Notes under the pieces: model-generated
Told to the model about the DNA's origin: nothing
Seen by the model: only the letters and a program-made list of their open reading frames with translations
Database searches by the model: none
Shown here: positions 1 to 9,530 of the stretch, one piece after another
Layout of the letters: every line of letters starts with the position of its first letter
Position numbering within the stretch: position 1 is the first letter of the stretch
Made by a program: the position numbers and the translations under genes
Assembly (NCBI RefSeq): GCF_000002515.2
Contig: NC_006042.1
Coordinates: forward strand, 2,418,001 to 2,482,000
Source: Kluyveromyces lactis
Lineage: Eukaryota; Ascomycota; Saccharomycetes; Saccharomycetales; Saccharomycetaceae
Length of the DNA: 64,000 nucleotides
Direction of reading: 5' to 3'

Positions 1-408
1 CAATCATTACCCACGGCTCATCTCTCGAAGCCAAAAATTGAAAATCCAAAACAAATTTCTTTTTGTTCCAGCCGCTACGTGAAAAGAAGAAGCTCTAAAG
101 GCCTTTCAATTACTTACTTGATCACTACAGTTAAAATAGCCCGTATAAGGAAAAATGACTATTCAAAATTTTTATGTTTTTCCAAGTTTTTTTTTTTCTT
201 CAGTTTTTTTTTTCAAAACTTCTCACATTTACTTTGTATAAATATGTTATGGGTACGATTAATAGTAAATTTTTTCCATTCTTGTTACTTCGATTCAGAA
301 CACAATTATTTGTTTGTGCAGTGTGTGTTCAAGTTTGATTTTCAATATTCAGTTCAGGTCATAAGGACGTCCATACAGAAGCATCTTTTTGTTGGATATC
401 ATTTCATA
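1..408. other. Region upstream of TEF4
   Basis: No gene is supported here. The stretch is AT-rich and has a long T-rich tract at about 185-220, directly before the TEF4 leader. This fits a strong yeast promoter and 5' leader. A 207-residue reading frame that crosses it is only the upstream extension of TEF4 exon 1: it starts far ahead of the conserved N-terminus and has low-complexity F/K-rich content. Confidence 0.6.
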
Positions 409-2028
409 ATGGCTCAAAGCACTTTATTTGTTCTGCCTCCTTCCCCAAGAAGTATCTTGGCTAAAGCTTTGGCTAAGTACTTCAAGGTAGACGTCAACGT
501 TGTTGATGTTACTGCTGCTGAAAATAAGGAATTCACCAGCAACTTCCCATTGCATAAGACACCAGCTTTCATTGGCGAAGACGGTTTCAAGTTGCACGAA
601 TTAATTGCTATTGCTTATTACAGTATGTGTGAGATTTTTTCACATTTTATTTCAATTGAATATATTGAGGTTTTCCCCGTCCCTTCTGTTCTACTCAATT
701 GAAGCCTTGGATGAATTTAATTTTTTATCTTCTGATAATGATGAGAACCTTTCAATTATACAGTTATCCCTGTCTGAATGGGTAAAAAGTTTAATAAAAC
801 ATGGTAACACTCACGTGTCGAAAATGTATACTCTGACATCAGAAATGAAAATTAACAAAAAATCATCAATTGCTTCAAATTGTTTGAAGAATGGAACCCA
901 TGGGAAACTCAATGACTTTCTCATGTGTTCCTCTTTTTACTAACAAATTTATCCGGAAATCTTTCCCTTTTCCCCAATCGTATTTGATCAGTCGTCAACA
1001 CCTCCGAAGATGAAGAATTGAAGGCTTCTCTATTGGGTAAGAACGCTAGAGAAGAAGCTGAAATCTTGAAATGGGTTTCTCTATCCAACAGCGACATGCC
1101 AAATGCCGTGATGGGCGCTCTCTTGCCAATCGTTGGTAGGGTTCCATACAACAAGAAATCCGTTGACACCAGCTTGGCACAATTGAATGCTATCGGTTCC
1201 GTATTCGAAGCCAGATTGAAGAACTACACTTACTTGGCTGGCGAGAGAATCACTTTGGCTGATTTGTTCGGTGCTGCTATTTTGTCTAAAGCTTTGTCCA
1301 CTTTGTTGGATGCTAAGTGGAGAGCTGCCAACCCTGCCACTGTCAGATGGTTCAAGACCGTTGTCGCTTCCCCAATCATCTCTGAAGCTTTCGGTAAGAC
1401 CGAATTCGCTGAAGAAGCTTTGAAATACACTCCTCCAAAGAAGGAAAAGAAGGAACAACCAAAGAAGGAACAACCAAAGAAGAAGGAAGAAGCTGCTGCC
1501 GCTCCAGCTCCAGCTGCTGAAGCCGAACAACCAAAGAAGCCAAAGCATCCATTGGAACTTTTGGGTAAGGCCACCTTCAACTTGGAAGAATGGAAGAGAA
1601 CTTACTCTAACGAAGACACAAGACCAGTTGCCTTACCATGGTTCTGGGAACACTTCAACCCTGAAGAATACTCCATCTGGAAGGTTGGTTACAAATACAA
1701 CGATGAATTAACCTTGACTTTCATGTCCAACAACTTAGTTGGTGGTTTCTTCAACAGATTGTCCGCCTCTGTTAAATACATGTTCGGTTGTCTAGTCGTT
1801 TATGGTGAAAACAACAACAACGGTATTGTCGGTGCCATCGTTGTCCGTGGTCAAGACTTTGCCCCAGCCTTCGATGTGGCTCCAGATTGGGAATCCTACG
1901 AATACTCCAAGTTGGACCCAACAAAGGAAGAAGACAAGGAATTCATCAACAACATGTGGGCTTGGGATAAGCCAGTTGTTGTTAACGGTGAAAACAAGGA
2001 AATTGTCGATGGTAAGGTCTTGAAATAA
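409..2028 (+). CDS. TEF4: Translation elongation factor eEF1B gamma subunit (TEF4-like), two exons
   Basis: Coding parts are 409-622 and 992-2028, giving 416 residues, close to the 412-415 of S. cerevisiae Tef4/Cam1. The protein has an N-terminal glutathione-S-transferase-like fold (about residues 1-205), a linker rich in K, E, P and A at about 220-256, and the conserved eEF1G C-terminal domain after it. eEF1B gamma anchors the eEF1B complex that recharges eEF1A with GTP. The start at 409 is chosen because the GST fold begins there. Exon 1 ends one base into a codon, and joining to 992 restores the conserved frame. TEF4 followed by VMA5 is also the S. cerevisiae order, and TEF4 there also has an intron holding a snoRNA. 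Codon use is strongly biased, as expected for a highly expressed gene. Confidence 0.96.
623..991 (+). other. Spliceosomal intron of TEF4
   Basis: The donor is GTATGT at 623-628, the branch site is TACTAAC at 938-944, and the acceptor is CAG ending at 991. There is no other AG between branch site and acceptor. Removing these 369 bases joins the two exon frames within one codon. The intron also carries a C/D-box snoRNA. Confidence 0.96.
730..844 (+). ncRNA. SNR38: Intronic C/D-box snoRNA, snR38-like
   Basis: Within the TEF4 intron there is a C box (ATGATGA, 738-744), a D' box (CTGA, 774-777) and a D box (CTGA, 833-836). They are closed by a 7-bp terminal stem, TTCTGAT at 730-736 with ATCAGAA at 838-844. 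The bases just before D' read GTTATCCCTGT, the exact complement of the conserved large-subunit rRNA sequence ACAGGGAUAAC in the peptidyl-transferase region. By the plus-five rule this guide would methylate the middle G of GGG. S. cerevisiae snR38 lies in the TEF4 intron and guides a Gm in this rRNA segment, so host gene, structure and target all agree. The C' box is not clear. Confidence 0.93.
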
Positions 2029-2634
2029 GCAAGATGTTTCACTGCGCTCCAAGCAATATTTCATCAATTCCTAATCTCGTTTTTTTCACATACTCTTATT
2101 TTCAACCTCTTAGTACATTTTCCACTTCTCGGTTTGTATAATTAATTTACGTACGGCTTTAACTTAGTTAAATCTCATGAAATAGAACACGAAAACAATC
2201 TCATGAAATTCAATGGACACTCTTTATTGTAACTGCACCAGCCAGATATGGTGCATGTCGTTATACATTTGACTCTTTAATCACTTCATACGATATTTCC
2301 TTCATATGGAAGCATTCAACTAATTTTCGAAATCTTCTTAATAGATTAATCTCGTTTTAAAATTTAAGAAGTGGATACAACTGATAGGGGTTTTCAACCA
2401 TAAAGGGTCAATGCAATAGGAAAAAGAGCAGATAAGCAGCCCTTTTAGTGAGTAATCTAATCTCCAATCGTTTGCTGCAATTTACCTAAGAAAAAAAGTC
2501 GTGACTTCTTTTTAAGTTTTCTCATTTTATTCTACACGGTCAAACTTTAACATCCTCATTGATAGTTTGTACATCACGATAGTCACCAGCCAAACATCAG
2601 AAAAAAAGATACAGAATATAAAACTGATTACAAC
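2029..2634. other. Intergenic TEF4-VMA5
   Basis: TEF4 3' region followed by the VMA5 promoter. It is AT-rich with short A and T runs. I see no RNA gene, repeat or convincing factor site. Confidence 0.6.
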
Positions 2635-3810
2635 ATGACAACTGCATTGTACACTGCTAAAGATTTTATACTAGTATCCTTGCCGGAGAATGCTAAACCT
2701 TCACAAAACCCTGAGAGAGATGTTTCCACATGGCTTGAAACTGGATTGATTTCTGGTAGAAGTTACGTATCAGATTTCCCTATCCCAGATTTCAAGATTG
2801 GATCCTTGGATACTCTTGTCTTACAATCGGAGGAATTGGCAAAGATTGATTCCCAAATCTATTCATCATTACAAAAAATCGTGGAAATTTTAAATGCTTT
2901 AACTGACACACAAGCTTCCGCTATCAGTATTAATAAACAGTCGATTCCTGAATTTTTGACCCATTTCCAATGGGATTCAAGAAAGTTCAAGCTTGAAAAA
3001 TCTGTGAAAGAGTTGATTCACGATTTATCTATAGAATCCTTCCAATTGGATGCAGATGTAAGATCGACTTATTCAAACTACAATAATGCTAAGTCCAACT
3101 TCGCAGCTGCCGAAAGAAAGAAAACTGGTGATTTGTCAGTAAGATCATTGCATGATATTGTGAAGGCTGAAGATTTCATTTTAAACAGTGAATATTTGAC
3201 CACTGTATTGGTAGCAGTGCCCAAGACCTTGAAACAGGATTTCGAGAAGCATTACGAGACATTGGCAGAGAAAGTGGTACCGGGTTCAGCAACGGTGTTG
3301 AAACAAGATGACGAGTTTATTCTTTATAACGTCCACCTTTTCAAAAAGTTTCAACACGATTTCCAAAACGCCTGCAGAGAAAGAAAATACATTCCACGTG
3401 ACTTTGCCTATTCAGAAGAGTTAATTGATCAGTTGAAAAAAGAACATGATACAGCCGCCAGCCAAGAGCAAAGTTTACGTGTCCAATTGATTAGATTGGC
3501 CAAGACTGCTTTCCAAGACGTGTTCGTCAATTGGCTGCACATCAAGGCTTTACGTGTCTACGTCGAGAGTGTTTTGCGTTATGGTTTACCGCCATTCTTT
3601 CTAACGAAAATAATTGCAGTTCCTCCCAAGCAACTATCTGCATGCAAGTCAGAGCTTATCGAACAGTTTAGCTATTTGGCAGGTAACGCTTTCTCTAAAG
3701 ATAAACGTGGTAAGATCAACCGTAATGATACCTCATTACACGAGTACGCTTCTTTAGTTGATACAGAGTATGAGCCATTCGTGTTGTATTCCATCCAACT
3801 ACCCCAATGA
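2635..3810 (+). CDS. VMA5: V-type H+-ATPase V1 subunit C
   Basis: The product is 391 residues, against 392 for S. cerevisiae Vma5. It is the V1 subunit C, an elongated protein that bridges the peripheral stalks and the V0 subunit a, and is released when the pump disassembles. The sequence matches the family across its whole length: the N-terminal segment beginning MTTALYTAKDFILVSLP, the long helical middle, and a C-terminal part with the family block around VNWLHIKALRVYVESVLRYG. The ATG at 2635 is the first in frame and gives the family length. It lies directly after TEF4 as in S. cerevisiae. A V0 partner, the STV1-type subunit a, is encoded about 33 kb away in this window. Confidence 0.97.
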   Translation: MTTALYTAKDFILVSLPENAKPSQNPERDVSTWLETGLISGRSYVSDFPIPDFKIGSLDTLVLQSEELAKIDSQIYSSLQKIVEILNALTDTQASAISINKQSIPEFLTHFQWDSRKFKLEKSVKELIHDLSIESFQLDADVRSTYSNYNNAKSNFAAAERKKTGDLSVRSLHDIVKAEDFILNSEYLTTVLVAVPKTLKQDFEKHYETLAEKVVPGSATVLKQDDEFILYNVHLFKKFQHDFQNACRERKYIPRDFAYSEELIDQLKKEHDTAASQEQSLRVQLIRLAKTAFQDVFVNWLHIKALRVYVESVLRYGLPPFFLTKIIAVPPKQLSACKSELIEQFSYLAGNAFSKDKRGKINRNDTSLHEYASLVDTEYEPFVLYSIQLPQ

Positions 3811-4975
3811 AACCAGAACAAACGATGAAGTAGAATAAGCATCATGCCCGTAATTCCTGTAATATCATCATCATATTATATAGTGCAGTTCAGTATTCAT
3901 CGTACATAGACTAAAAAAAACGTCAAGACCAAAACGTGATCAGAAAATAACATGACCAGAGAAACAGTCAGAGGTGAGTTGCGCATTTTTTGAGTCTGGA
4001 ATTTTGAGTATATATGCTTGCACTGTTAGACTTTTACGGCTCTGGAGATCGAGAGTGCCATTATCTGTCAAAGACAACCCTTGATTTCACCGCAATCCGA
4101 AGAGAAATCCGGATTATACCCGTCAGATAAAAGGCTTGGTAGATATACCGAGAAAGTATCTCCACACACTGTCAAACTTAAAGTCTTCCTTTGAACCGCT
4201 ATTGCAGAAGTAGCCATAGTTTCCATTTTTATTCTAGGTTACTCTTCGCCGGAGACTTCTGACTACTTTTTCAGTCTTGCCGATCCCTCCAAATTTTGTC
4301 TCATTGTGTCTTTTTAAGTCTTTTTCCGAGGTCTGCCTGGCGACAAACACAAGGAAGAGAAAATAGTACGCTATGAAAGTTAATGAGATTTGGACTAGAA
4401 AAGACTCGAAATTAGAACTAGAGTAACGGCTAATAAGTAATTGCTGCATTAGTAATAAGATGCAGCTACATGACGAGTATCTCAAGTTTGAAATATCCCG
4501 TGATATAAGCATTTTGCCGGCATGAATTGTAATTTTGCTGAGGCAGTCATCGACGAGGTGTGTCAATAGTAATTGAACCATAATGGTGTCTTCAAGTAAG
4601 ACTTGGGTGTCAATTAGCAATTCATAATATGAATCGTGAAGTGTTGCTAATTTACTAAGCATAATTACTCATTTACACCCATTCGGTTTCAGGCATTCTG
4701 GAATAAGATGTCAAGGTAACAAACTTATATAAAGAAGAGGTTTGCACATAATCACAACGGTAGTTTGCAAAGGTTTAATTTCGAAGTTGATGCTCAATTG
4801 TCAATAAATTAAACAAAGCATAATAATTGTAATTCAACAGACATCCTGCCTGTTGACAAGACACTTAAGTTACAAGGTATTCTTATTCGTGTAGTTTCGG
4901 GATAAAGAGTCATCAAGGAAAAAAGTACTGACGTCCAAAGTAACGATCTCCTCCAAAAAAATAAAGTTTTAAAAG
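3811..4975. other. Intergenic VMA5-JLP1
   Basis: This gap of more than 1 kb holds a questionable minus-strand ORF (listed separately). SMY1, which follows VMA5 in S. cerevisiae, is absent. An interrupted inverted pair AATCCG/CGGATT sits at about 4093-4116. A TATATAA element near 4726 could serve JLP1 on the plus strand or the minus-strand ORF. Confidence 0.5.
4234..4662 (-). CDS. Possible small protein with one membrane segment (unrecognised)
   Basis: This is an uninterrupted ATG-started frame of 142 codons in the VMA5-JLP1 gap. I do not recognise the protein. Its first 65 residues look helical and polar-hydrophobic. A strongly hydrophobic stretch near residues 88-108 (SLTFIAYYFLFLVFV) could be a transmembrane helix, and the C-terminal 30 residues are basic. 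A TATATAA-like element lies about 60 bp upstream of its ATG. Length and presence of a TATA argue for a gene. The lack of any recognisable family or of an S. cerevisiae counterpart at this position argues for chance. Confidence 0.35.
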   Translation of the reverse strand: MLSKLATLHDSYYELLIDTQVLLEDTIMVQLLLTHLVDDCLSKITIHAGKMLISRDISNLRYSSCSCILLLMQQLLISRYSSSNFESFLVQISLTFIAYYFLFLVFVARQTSEKDLKRHNETKFGGIGKTEKVVRSLRRRVT

Positions 4976-6154
4976 ATGCCTGTTGATATCGCTAAAAGAT
5001 CAGACGGTAATTACGACACCCACTTCTATGCTGGTCAAGATGAGATTGGCAAGGATGGTGTTTTGAGGATTGCAAAGGCTTATAGACAAAAGGTGGCATA
5101 TCCAGATTTTTTGCCGGCTTGGAATCCTAATGAAAAGTATCCACCTTTGGAATTCCACAAGTTTGAAGACCCTGGTCTAAGAGCCGATCCATCTTTCCCA
5201 AATTTGTTGAATGGCAAGGTCACTTTAAAGCCAATTACTCCAAAATTAGGTACCGAGATTAAGGGCTTACAATTAACTCAATTGAGTGACGCTGCCAAAG
5301 ATGAATTGGCTTTGCTCATTGCTCAAAGAGGTGTTGTCATTCTTGAAGATCAGGATTTTGTCGACAAGGGCCCTGGATACGCTGAGGAATACGGCAGACA
5401 TTTCGGGAAGTTGCACATCCACCAAACATCCGGTGCTCCGGAAGGCCATTCGCACTTGCATGTGACTTTCAGGCGTCCTGACCGTACTGAATTCAATAGA
5501 GTTTTCAGAGACAAAACTACTTCTATTGGTTTCCATACTGATGTCTCTTATGAATTACAACCGGCTGGTTATACCTTCTTTGCTCAATTGGAAGGTCCAG
5601 AATCTGGTGGTGACACTTTGTTTGCAGACACGATTGAAGCTTTTGAAAGACTGTCGCCACATTTCCAAGAGTATTTGAGCACATTGCACGTGATTCACTC
5701 TTCAAAAGAGCAAGCGTTCAATTCAAAGAGTAACGGTGGTATTCAAAGAAGAGCACCAGTTACCCACATTCACCCATTGGTTAGGGTTCATCCAGTTTTG
5801 AAAAAGAAATCATTGTTTGTTAATAGATCTTTCTCAAGAAGAATCGTAGAATTGAAAACACCAGAATCCGATTTATTGTTGGACTTCTTGTATAGTTTGG
5901 TTGAAAACTCCCACGATTTGCAATTGCGTGCTAGATGGGGACCCCGTACCGTTGCTGTCTGGGATAACAGAAGACTTCAACATTCAGCTTCTGTGGACTG
6001 GGAAGATCCAGTCACCAGGCACAACGTAAGAATTACTCCACAAGGTGAAAGACCGGTAGAGGATCTAAAGTATTTGAATGACCCAACTTATTTCCCGCAC
6101 CGTGACGAAGAGGAGGAAGAAGATGACGATAGAGTAGTATACTCCAAGTATTGA
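4976..6154 (+). CDS. JLP1: Fe(II)/2-oxoglutarate-dependent sulfonate dioxygenase, JLP1/TauD family
   Basis: The product is 392 residues (S. cerevisiae Jlp1 has 412). It belongs to the TauD/TfdA family, which uses Fe(II), O2 and 2-oxoglutarate to release sulfite from sulfonates such as isethionate or taurine. The metal-binding triad is visible: H187 and D189 in FHTDVSYE, and the distal H336 in RRLQHSASVDW. A basic residue that would bind 2-oxoglutarate is R352 in HNVRITPQGERP. The tail is very acidic (E/D-rich). S. cerevisiae JLP1 is at a chromosome end (YLL057C), not in this neighbourhood, so this copy is either the ancestral location or a separately placed family member. Substrate is inferred from the family. 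Confidence 0.88.
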   Translation: MPVDIAKRSDGNYDTHFYAGQDEIGKDGVLRIAKAYRQKVAYPDFLPAWNPNEKYPPLEFHKFEDPGLRADPSFPNLLNGKVTLKPITPKLGTEIKGLQLTQLSDAAKDELALLIAQRGVVILEDQDFVDKGPGYAEEYGRHFGKLHIHQTSGAPEGHSHLHVTFRRPDRTEFNRVFRDKTTSIGFHTDVSYELQPAGYTFFAQLEGPESGGDTLFADTIEAFERLSPHFQEYLSTLHVIHSSKEQAFNSKSNGGIQRRAPVTHIHPLVRVHPVLKKKSLFVNRSFSRRIVELKTPESDLLLDFLYSLVENSHDLQLRARWGPRTVAVWDNRRLQHSASVDWEDPVTRHNVRITPQGERPVEDLKYLNDPTYFPHRDEEEEEDDDRVVYSKY

Positions 6155-6325
6155 ATTGGCTGGCCCTACCTCTACAACAAAACCTTTTTAACGAATAATT
6201 GTTTTTTACGGCGACTACTCTTGATGAGTTTTGCTGGCATTCTCCTCTTGTATTTTCACTATGTAACATGTGTACGATGTCGAAAATAAAACATTCAAAC
6301 TTATGGCTCTGGCAAATAATACCTT

Positions 6326-7789
6326 CTATCGAGTGACAAAACTTTTCATTAGTAATGAGCCCCATGATCCCACTTTAGATCCAGCTAATGCTGTTACAAC
6401 TACTGCTATTGCGTATAGGTATAGATTCATCGAGATGTATTTCCTTAAAAAGATCTGCAGGATCCCTACCAAAACGACCTGCCGTTTTAACAAAAACGTT
6501 AATAACCGTACAATAGTTTGTAACCCCTTCAAGGATGTACTCACAAGGTTATTTAAGTTTCGCAAATTTGATTCAACCTCTTTTGCCTTTAAAAGAGATC
6601 TGTCTGTTTCCTTTTCTAAGGCCTTAAATTTTACTTCGATGGTTTGTGATACATTTTCCAAATGGCTTGTAAGTTCAACATTCATGTTGTCTAAATTTTC
6701 AACAATGGAATTTGACACACCTCTGACGACAGGTAAAAGATCGTCAGTCAATAATGGTATAACAGATTCATGCACTAGTTTATTGTATTGAAATATGAGG
6801 TGTATAGTTTCTTCTTGTGTCTGCATTAACTCATCGCTAATTACTAGATTTTTATCACGGGTTAGGTCTATTAGATCTGAGAAAAAGCTGTCAATAAGTT
6901 CCATGGATGTCTTCTGGTGATCCAAGATATAAGTCGACATAGATTCTAATTCATTGAAGGCTTTGTCTGTGGAATTTTTGTTCTTTTGAAGTTGTGCCAT
7001 GTATTCTGAGTCGACTTGCCGAAAAGTTTCAATTAAGTGAGATTTTATTAATGATAGATCTTCATTCACCTCATCGTTGAGATTGTCAAATGATTCAGTA
7101 AAATTAAAGAATCGGATATCAAACTCTGCCTTCATCTTGTCAAATTCAGTGATTAATTCTTCGTCCTTCATTTTGTGATTTTGGATTAAATCATTGACCA
7201 GTGAATTGAATAAATTTTGGATCATGTCAATATTCTCCTTACCATTGATTTCTAGATCAGAACTAAAACTTTTCCAATAGTTTTCTATATTTCTTTGAAA
7301 TTCTGAGTACATGTCAGTAATATTCAAGAATAGCTCAAGGATCTGTTCCTTTTCGAACGGTAACGAATTCTCCATGCAAATATGTGGAAGATTTTGATAG
7401 TTTCCACTGTATGTTGTCCACCACTGCGGAGATGACTCCAAAGCATTGACGCAGCTTATAGTATCTATCCCACCTAATCGTTTTTCATGACATTCGCTTG
7501 GGTAGTTGGTTAACCCAGATGACTCAAATTCACAAACTGATAAGCGTACTGCGGTGATGACTCTCAAATCTGCATCAACAAATTCGAAACCTTTCCTCAT
7601 ACATATTTCGAGAAACTCTCCCAAGGCATTTTTAACACAGCTTGACTGAGTGATGGGAAATTTATTATTGATGTATTCACGGGATAACTCTGTTATTTCT
7701 AGTTGATCGAGCTCCTTTTCTATTACGTTAGAAATATGTGGCAGTAATTGACCGGAAGCGATCCATATGCTGAAAACAAGAAACCACAT
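6326..7789 (-). CDS. KAR5: Nuclear fusion (karyogamy) protein Kar5
   Basis: The product is 487 residues (S. cerevisiae Kar5 has 504). Kar5 is an ER/nuclear-envelope membrane protein near the spindle pole body that is needed for nuclear envelope fusion during mating. It starts with a hydrophobic signal peptide. A cysteine-containing luminal domain follows, with the diagnostic family block ALESSPQWWTTYSGNY near residues 119-134. Then come long coiled-coil segments and two or so hydrophobic C-terminal segments (around residues 430-475). It is next to AEP1, as in S. cerevisiae (YMR065W, YMR064W). Expression is expected to be pheromone-induced, but I did not identify a clear site. Confidence 0.93.
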   Translation of the reverse strand: MWFLVFSIWIASGQLLPHISNVIEKELDQLEITELSREYINNKFPITQSSCVKNALGEFLEICMRKGFEFVDADLRVITAVRLSVCEFESSGLTNYPSECHEKRLGGIDTISCVNALESSPQWWTTYSGNYQNLPHICMENSLPFEKEQILELFLNITDMYSEFQRNIENYWKSFSSDLEINGKENIDMIQNLFNSLVNDLIQNHKMKDEELITEFDKMKAEFDIRFFNFTESFDNLNDEVNEDLSLIKSHLIETFRQVDSEYMAQLQKNKNSTDKAFNELESMSTYILDHQKTSMELIDSFFSDLIDLTRDKNLVISDELMQTQEETIHLIFQYNKLVHESVIPLLTDDLLPVVRGVSNSIVENLDNMNVELTSHLENVSQTIEVKFKALEKETDRSLLKAKEVESNLRNLNNLVSTSLKGLQTIVRLLTFLLKRQVVLVGILQIFLRKYISMNLYLYAIAVVVTALAGSKVGSWGSLLMKSFVTR

Positions 7790-8057
7790 GATGGCTTCTC
7801 GTGAATGGATTAGAACAGTATCCCAAGCTTGGTGTGATCTGGTAATTCATTAACAAGATTTTGCCTCACCCATTTTCTAAATCTCCTTTTATACCGTAAG
7901 AATCAATACCAGAAAGCAGCTGAAACAGATGTGAAACATCAACAAAAAAAAATGTCACTATATTAGCACTATTTACAGTAATTCGGGAGTAAGGTTTAAA
8001 TTGTTTTAGTAATCTATAACATGTGTTTGAACAATCTATCATTTTGAATGTTGGAAA

Positions 8058-9530
8058 CTATGCTCTATTGTTCAAAAAGTGCAGTAGCGTCTCTCTATCA
8101 ACTCCAGTAAATCCAAACTGATCAATAAAGGTGGTTTGATTTTTGACAACTTCGATAACTTTGGTGATCTCTTTGACAGGTTGTTCGTTGATAATGGTCT
8201 GTACTGCTCTAAAGTTAGAGTTAGTGAGTAATGCTATGATAAAAGCAAGAAGATTTGCATTCGGTACAGTTCCATTATTGTATGCCTTAATTCTATAATA
8301 TAATGAAGAAATGTTAAGACTATTGTCCACTTGAGAGTCCTTCAACTGTGCGATTCTAAGCACGAAGTTGTTGACACAAGATTTTGCAATGTCTTTAGAG
8401 TATTTTGATTTGAGGGCTAAGTCCAACAAAGCAAATATCTCTGATTGGTGAATACAGTATGGTAACAGGAGATCAGTCATTCTGCATGTTAAATTAGAGG
8501 CGAATACCGGGGAAAGTACGTGCAAAAGATAAAGTTTTGATTTTCTTTCAAGTGGAACAATGCCTGCATCTGTTTCCTGACCAGCCTGTCCGACGAGTTC
8601 AATGTATTCTTCTATGGACGGTAGAGATGGCATAATACGGCGAGATGCCAAAGTTTCTAGTAAAATCCGCGACACCTTGATATCCTTACCCTTTAAGAAT
8701 GTATCAAAAAGCTTATCAAGTTGAACATTGTTGAGATTAGTTATTATATTTTGGTTTAAAGATTCCCTGCTACTCTTTATCACGTTCCACAGTAGGTTAA
8801 GGGCTGGTGTATCAATTTTCGTGAATAACTGTTCTCCCGAGAGAACCCATTGAATCAATAATGTGTTGAGCATATCAATATCATCTATTTCCTTACCAAC
8901 ATATTTTGGTAAAGTTTTCAAGGTGGCCTTCCATTGCGGAACTGTTAAGTTGTCTCTCTGCAATATGTACAAAAAAATCTCCTCCAAATAGATAACTTCC
9001 TGACCTTTATGGAATATGAATAGCTTGCTCAATTCACTGTCTAATGTCTCGAATGACAGCTGTGGATGGCTGTTCAAAAAGTTGTCTAATTGTTTAACAA
9101 ATGGAGACTCCGAGGTCAGTTTCGTTTTTCTCACTTTTGGTCCGGAGTCTGATGAAGTAATGTTGACTTTATGAAAGAGACGGTCTCCGGATTTATGTAT
9201 TCTCTGAACCCATTTTGATACATCTTTAACTGTGTCAAAACTCAATCTGGATTCCACTAGAGTAGATTCACTTGTCACTGGGTGTCTCACAAATGCTGGT
9301 AATACCGGCTTCCCATTGAAAAGTTTTGGATTCCTTTCAGTGATGCACAAAGCTGTGCGTTCGGTAGCATTAGGATATTGGTAGAATGGATGTACAATCT
9401 TGTTAGCTGCTGGAACCACGTACTCAGGTAGATGTCCCCATTCTTCATCTGCTACTTTGAATTTGTTTTTTGGAACCAGTAGCGTCTTGCCCGGTTGCAA
9501 CTTATTAGCAGCTCTAGAAAGTATACTCAT
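8058..9530 (-). CDS. AEP1: Mitochondrial translation/expression factor for ATP9 (OLI1), Aep1
   Basis: The reading frame stays open to 9596, but the codon there is GTG. The first ATG is at 9530, giving 490 residues starting MSILSRAANKLQPGK, a typical basic, acid-free mitochondrial presequence. S. cerevisiae Aep1 (518 residues) is needed for expression of the mitochondrial OLI1 gene for ATP synthase subunit 9. The family diverges fast and has no catalytic motif, so the assignment rests on length, composition and the conserved KAR5-AEP1 neighbourhood. Transcription is away from DHR2, with a shared 0.8-kb divergent promoter region. Confidence 0.85.
   Translation of the reverse strand: MSILSRAANKLQPGKTLLVPKNKFKVADEEWGHLPEYVVPAANKIVHPFYQYPNATERTALCITERNPKLFNGKPVLPAFVRHPVTSESTLVESRLSFDTVKDVSKWVQRIHKSGDRLFHKVNITSSDSGPKVRKTKLTSESPFVKQLDNFLNSHPQLSFETLDSELSKLFIFHKGQEVIYLEEIFLYILQRDNLTVPQWKATLKTLPKYVGKEIDDIDMLNTLLIQWVLSGEQLFTKIDTPALNLLWNVIKSSRESLNQNIITNLNNVQLDKLFDTFLKGKDIKVSRILLETLASRRIMPSLPSIEEYIELVGQAGQETDAGIVPLERKSKLYLLHVLSPVFASNLTCRMTDLLLPYCIHQSEIFALLDLALKSKYSKDIAKSCVNNFVLRIAQLKDSQVDNSLNISSLYYRIKAYNNGTVPNANLLAFIIALLTNSNFRAVQTIINEQPVKEITKVIEVVKNQTTFIDQFGFTGVDRETLLHFLNNRA

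Noticed and set aside
79-702. A 207-residue frame upstream of and across TEF4 exon 1
   Set aside because: It is the real exon 1 with an artefactual N-terminal extension, and it reads through the 5' splice site into the intron.
3952-4712. A mini-gene with a GTGAGT donor at about 3974 and a TTTCAG acceptor at about 4692
   Set aside because: Joining gives only 11 codons, and the branch site is not canonical.
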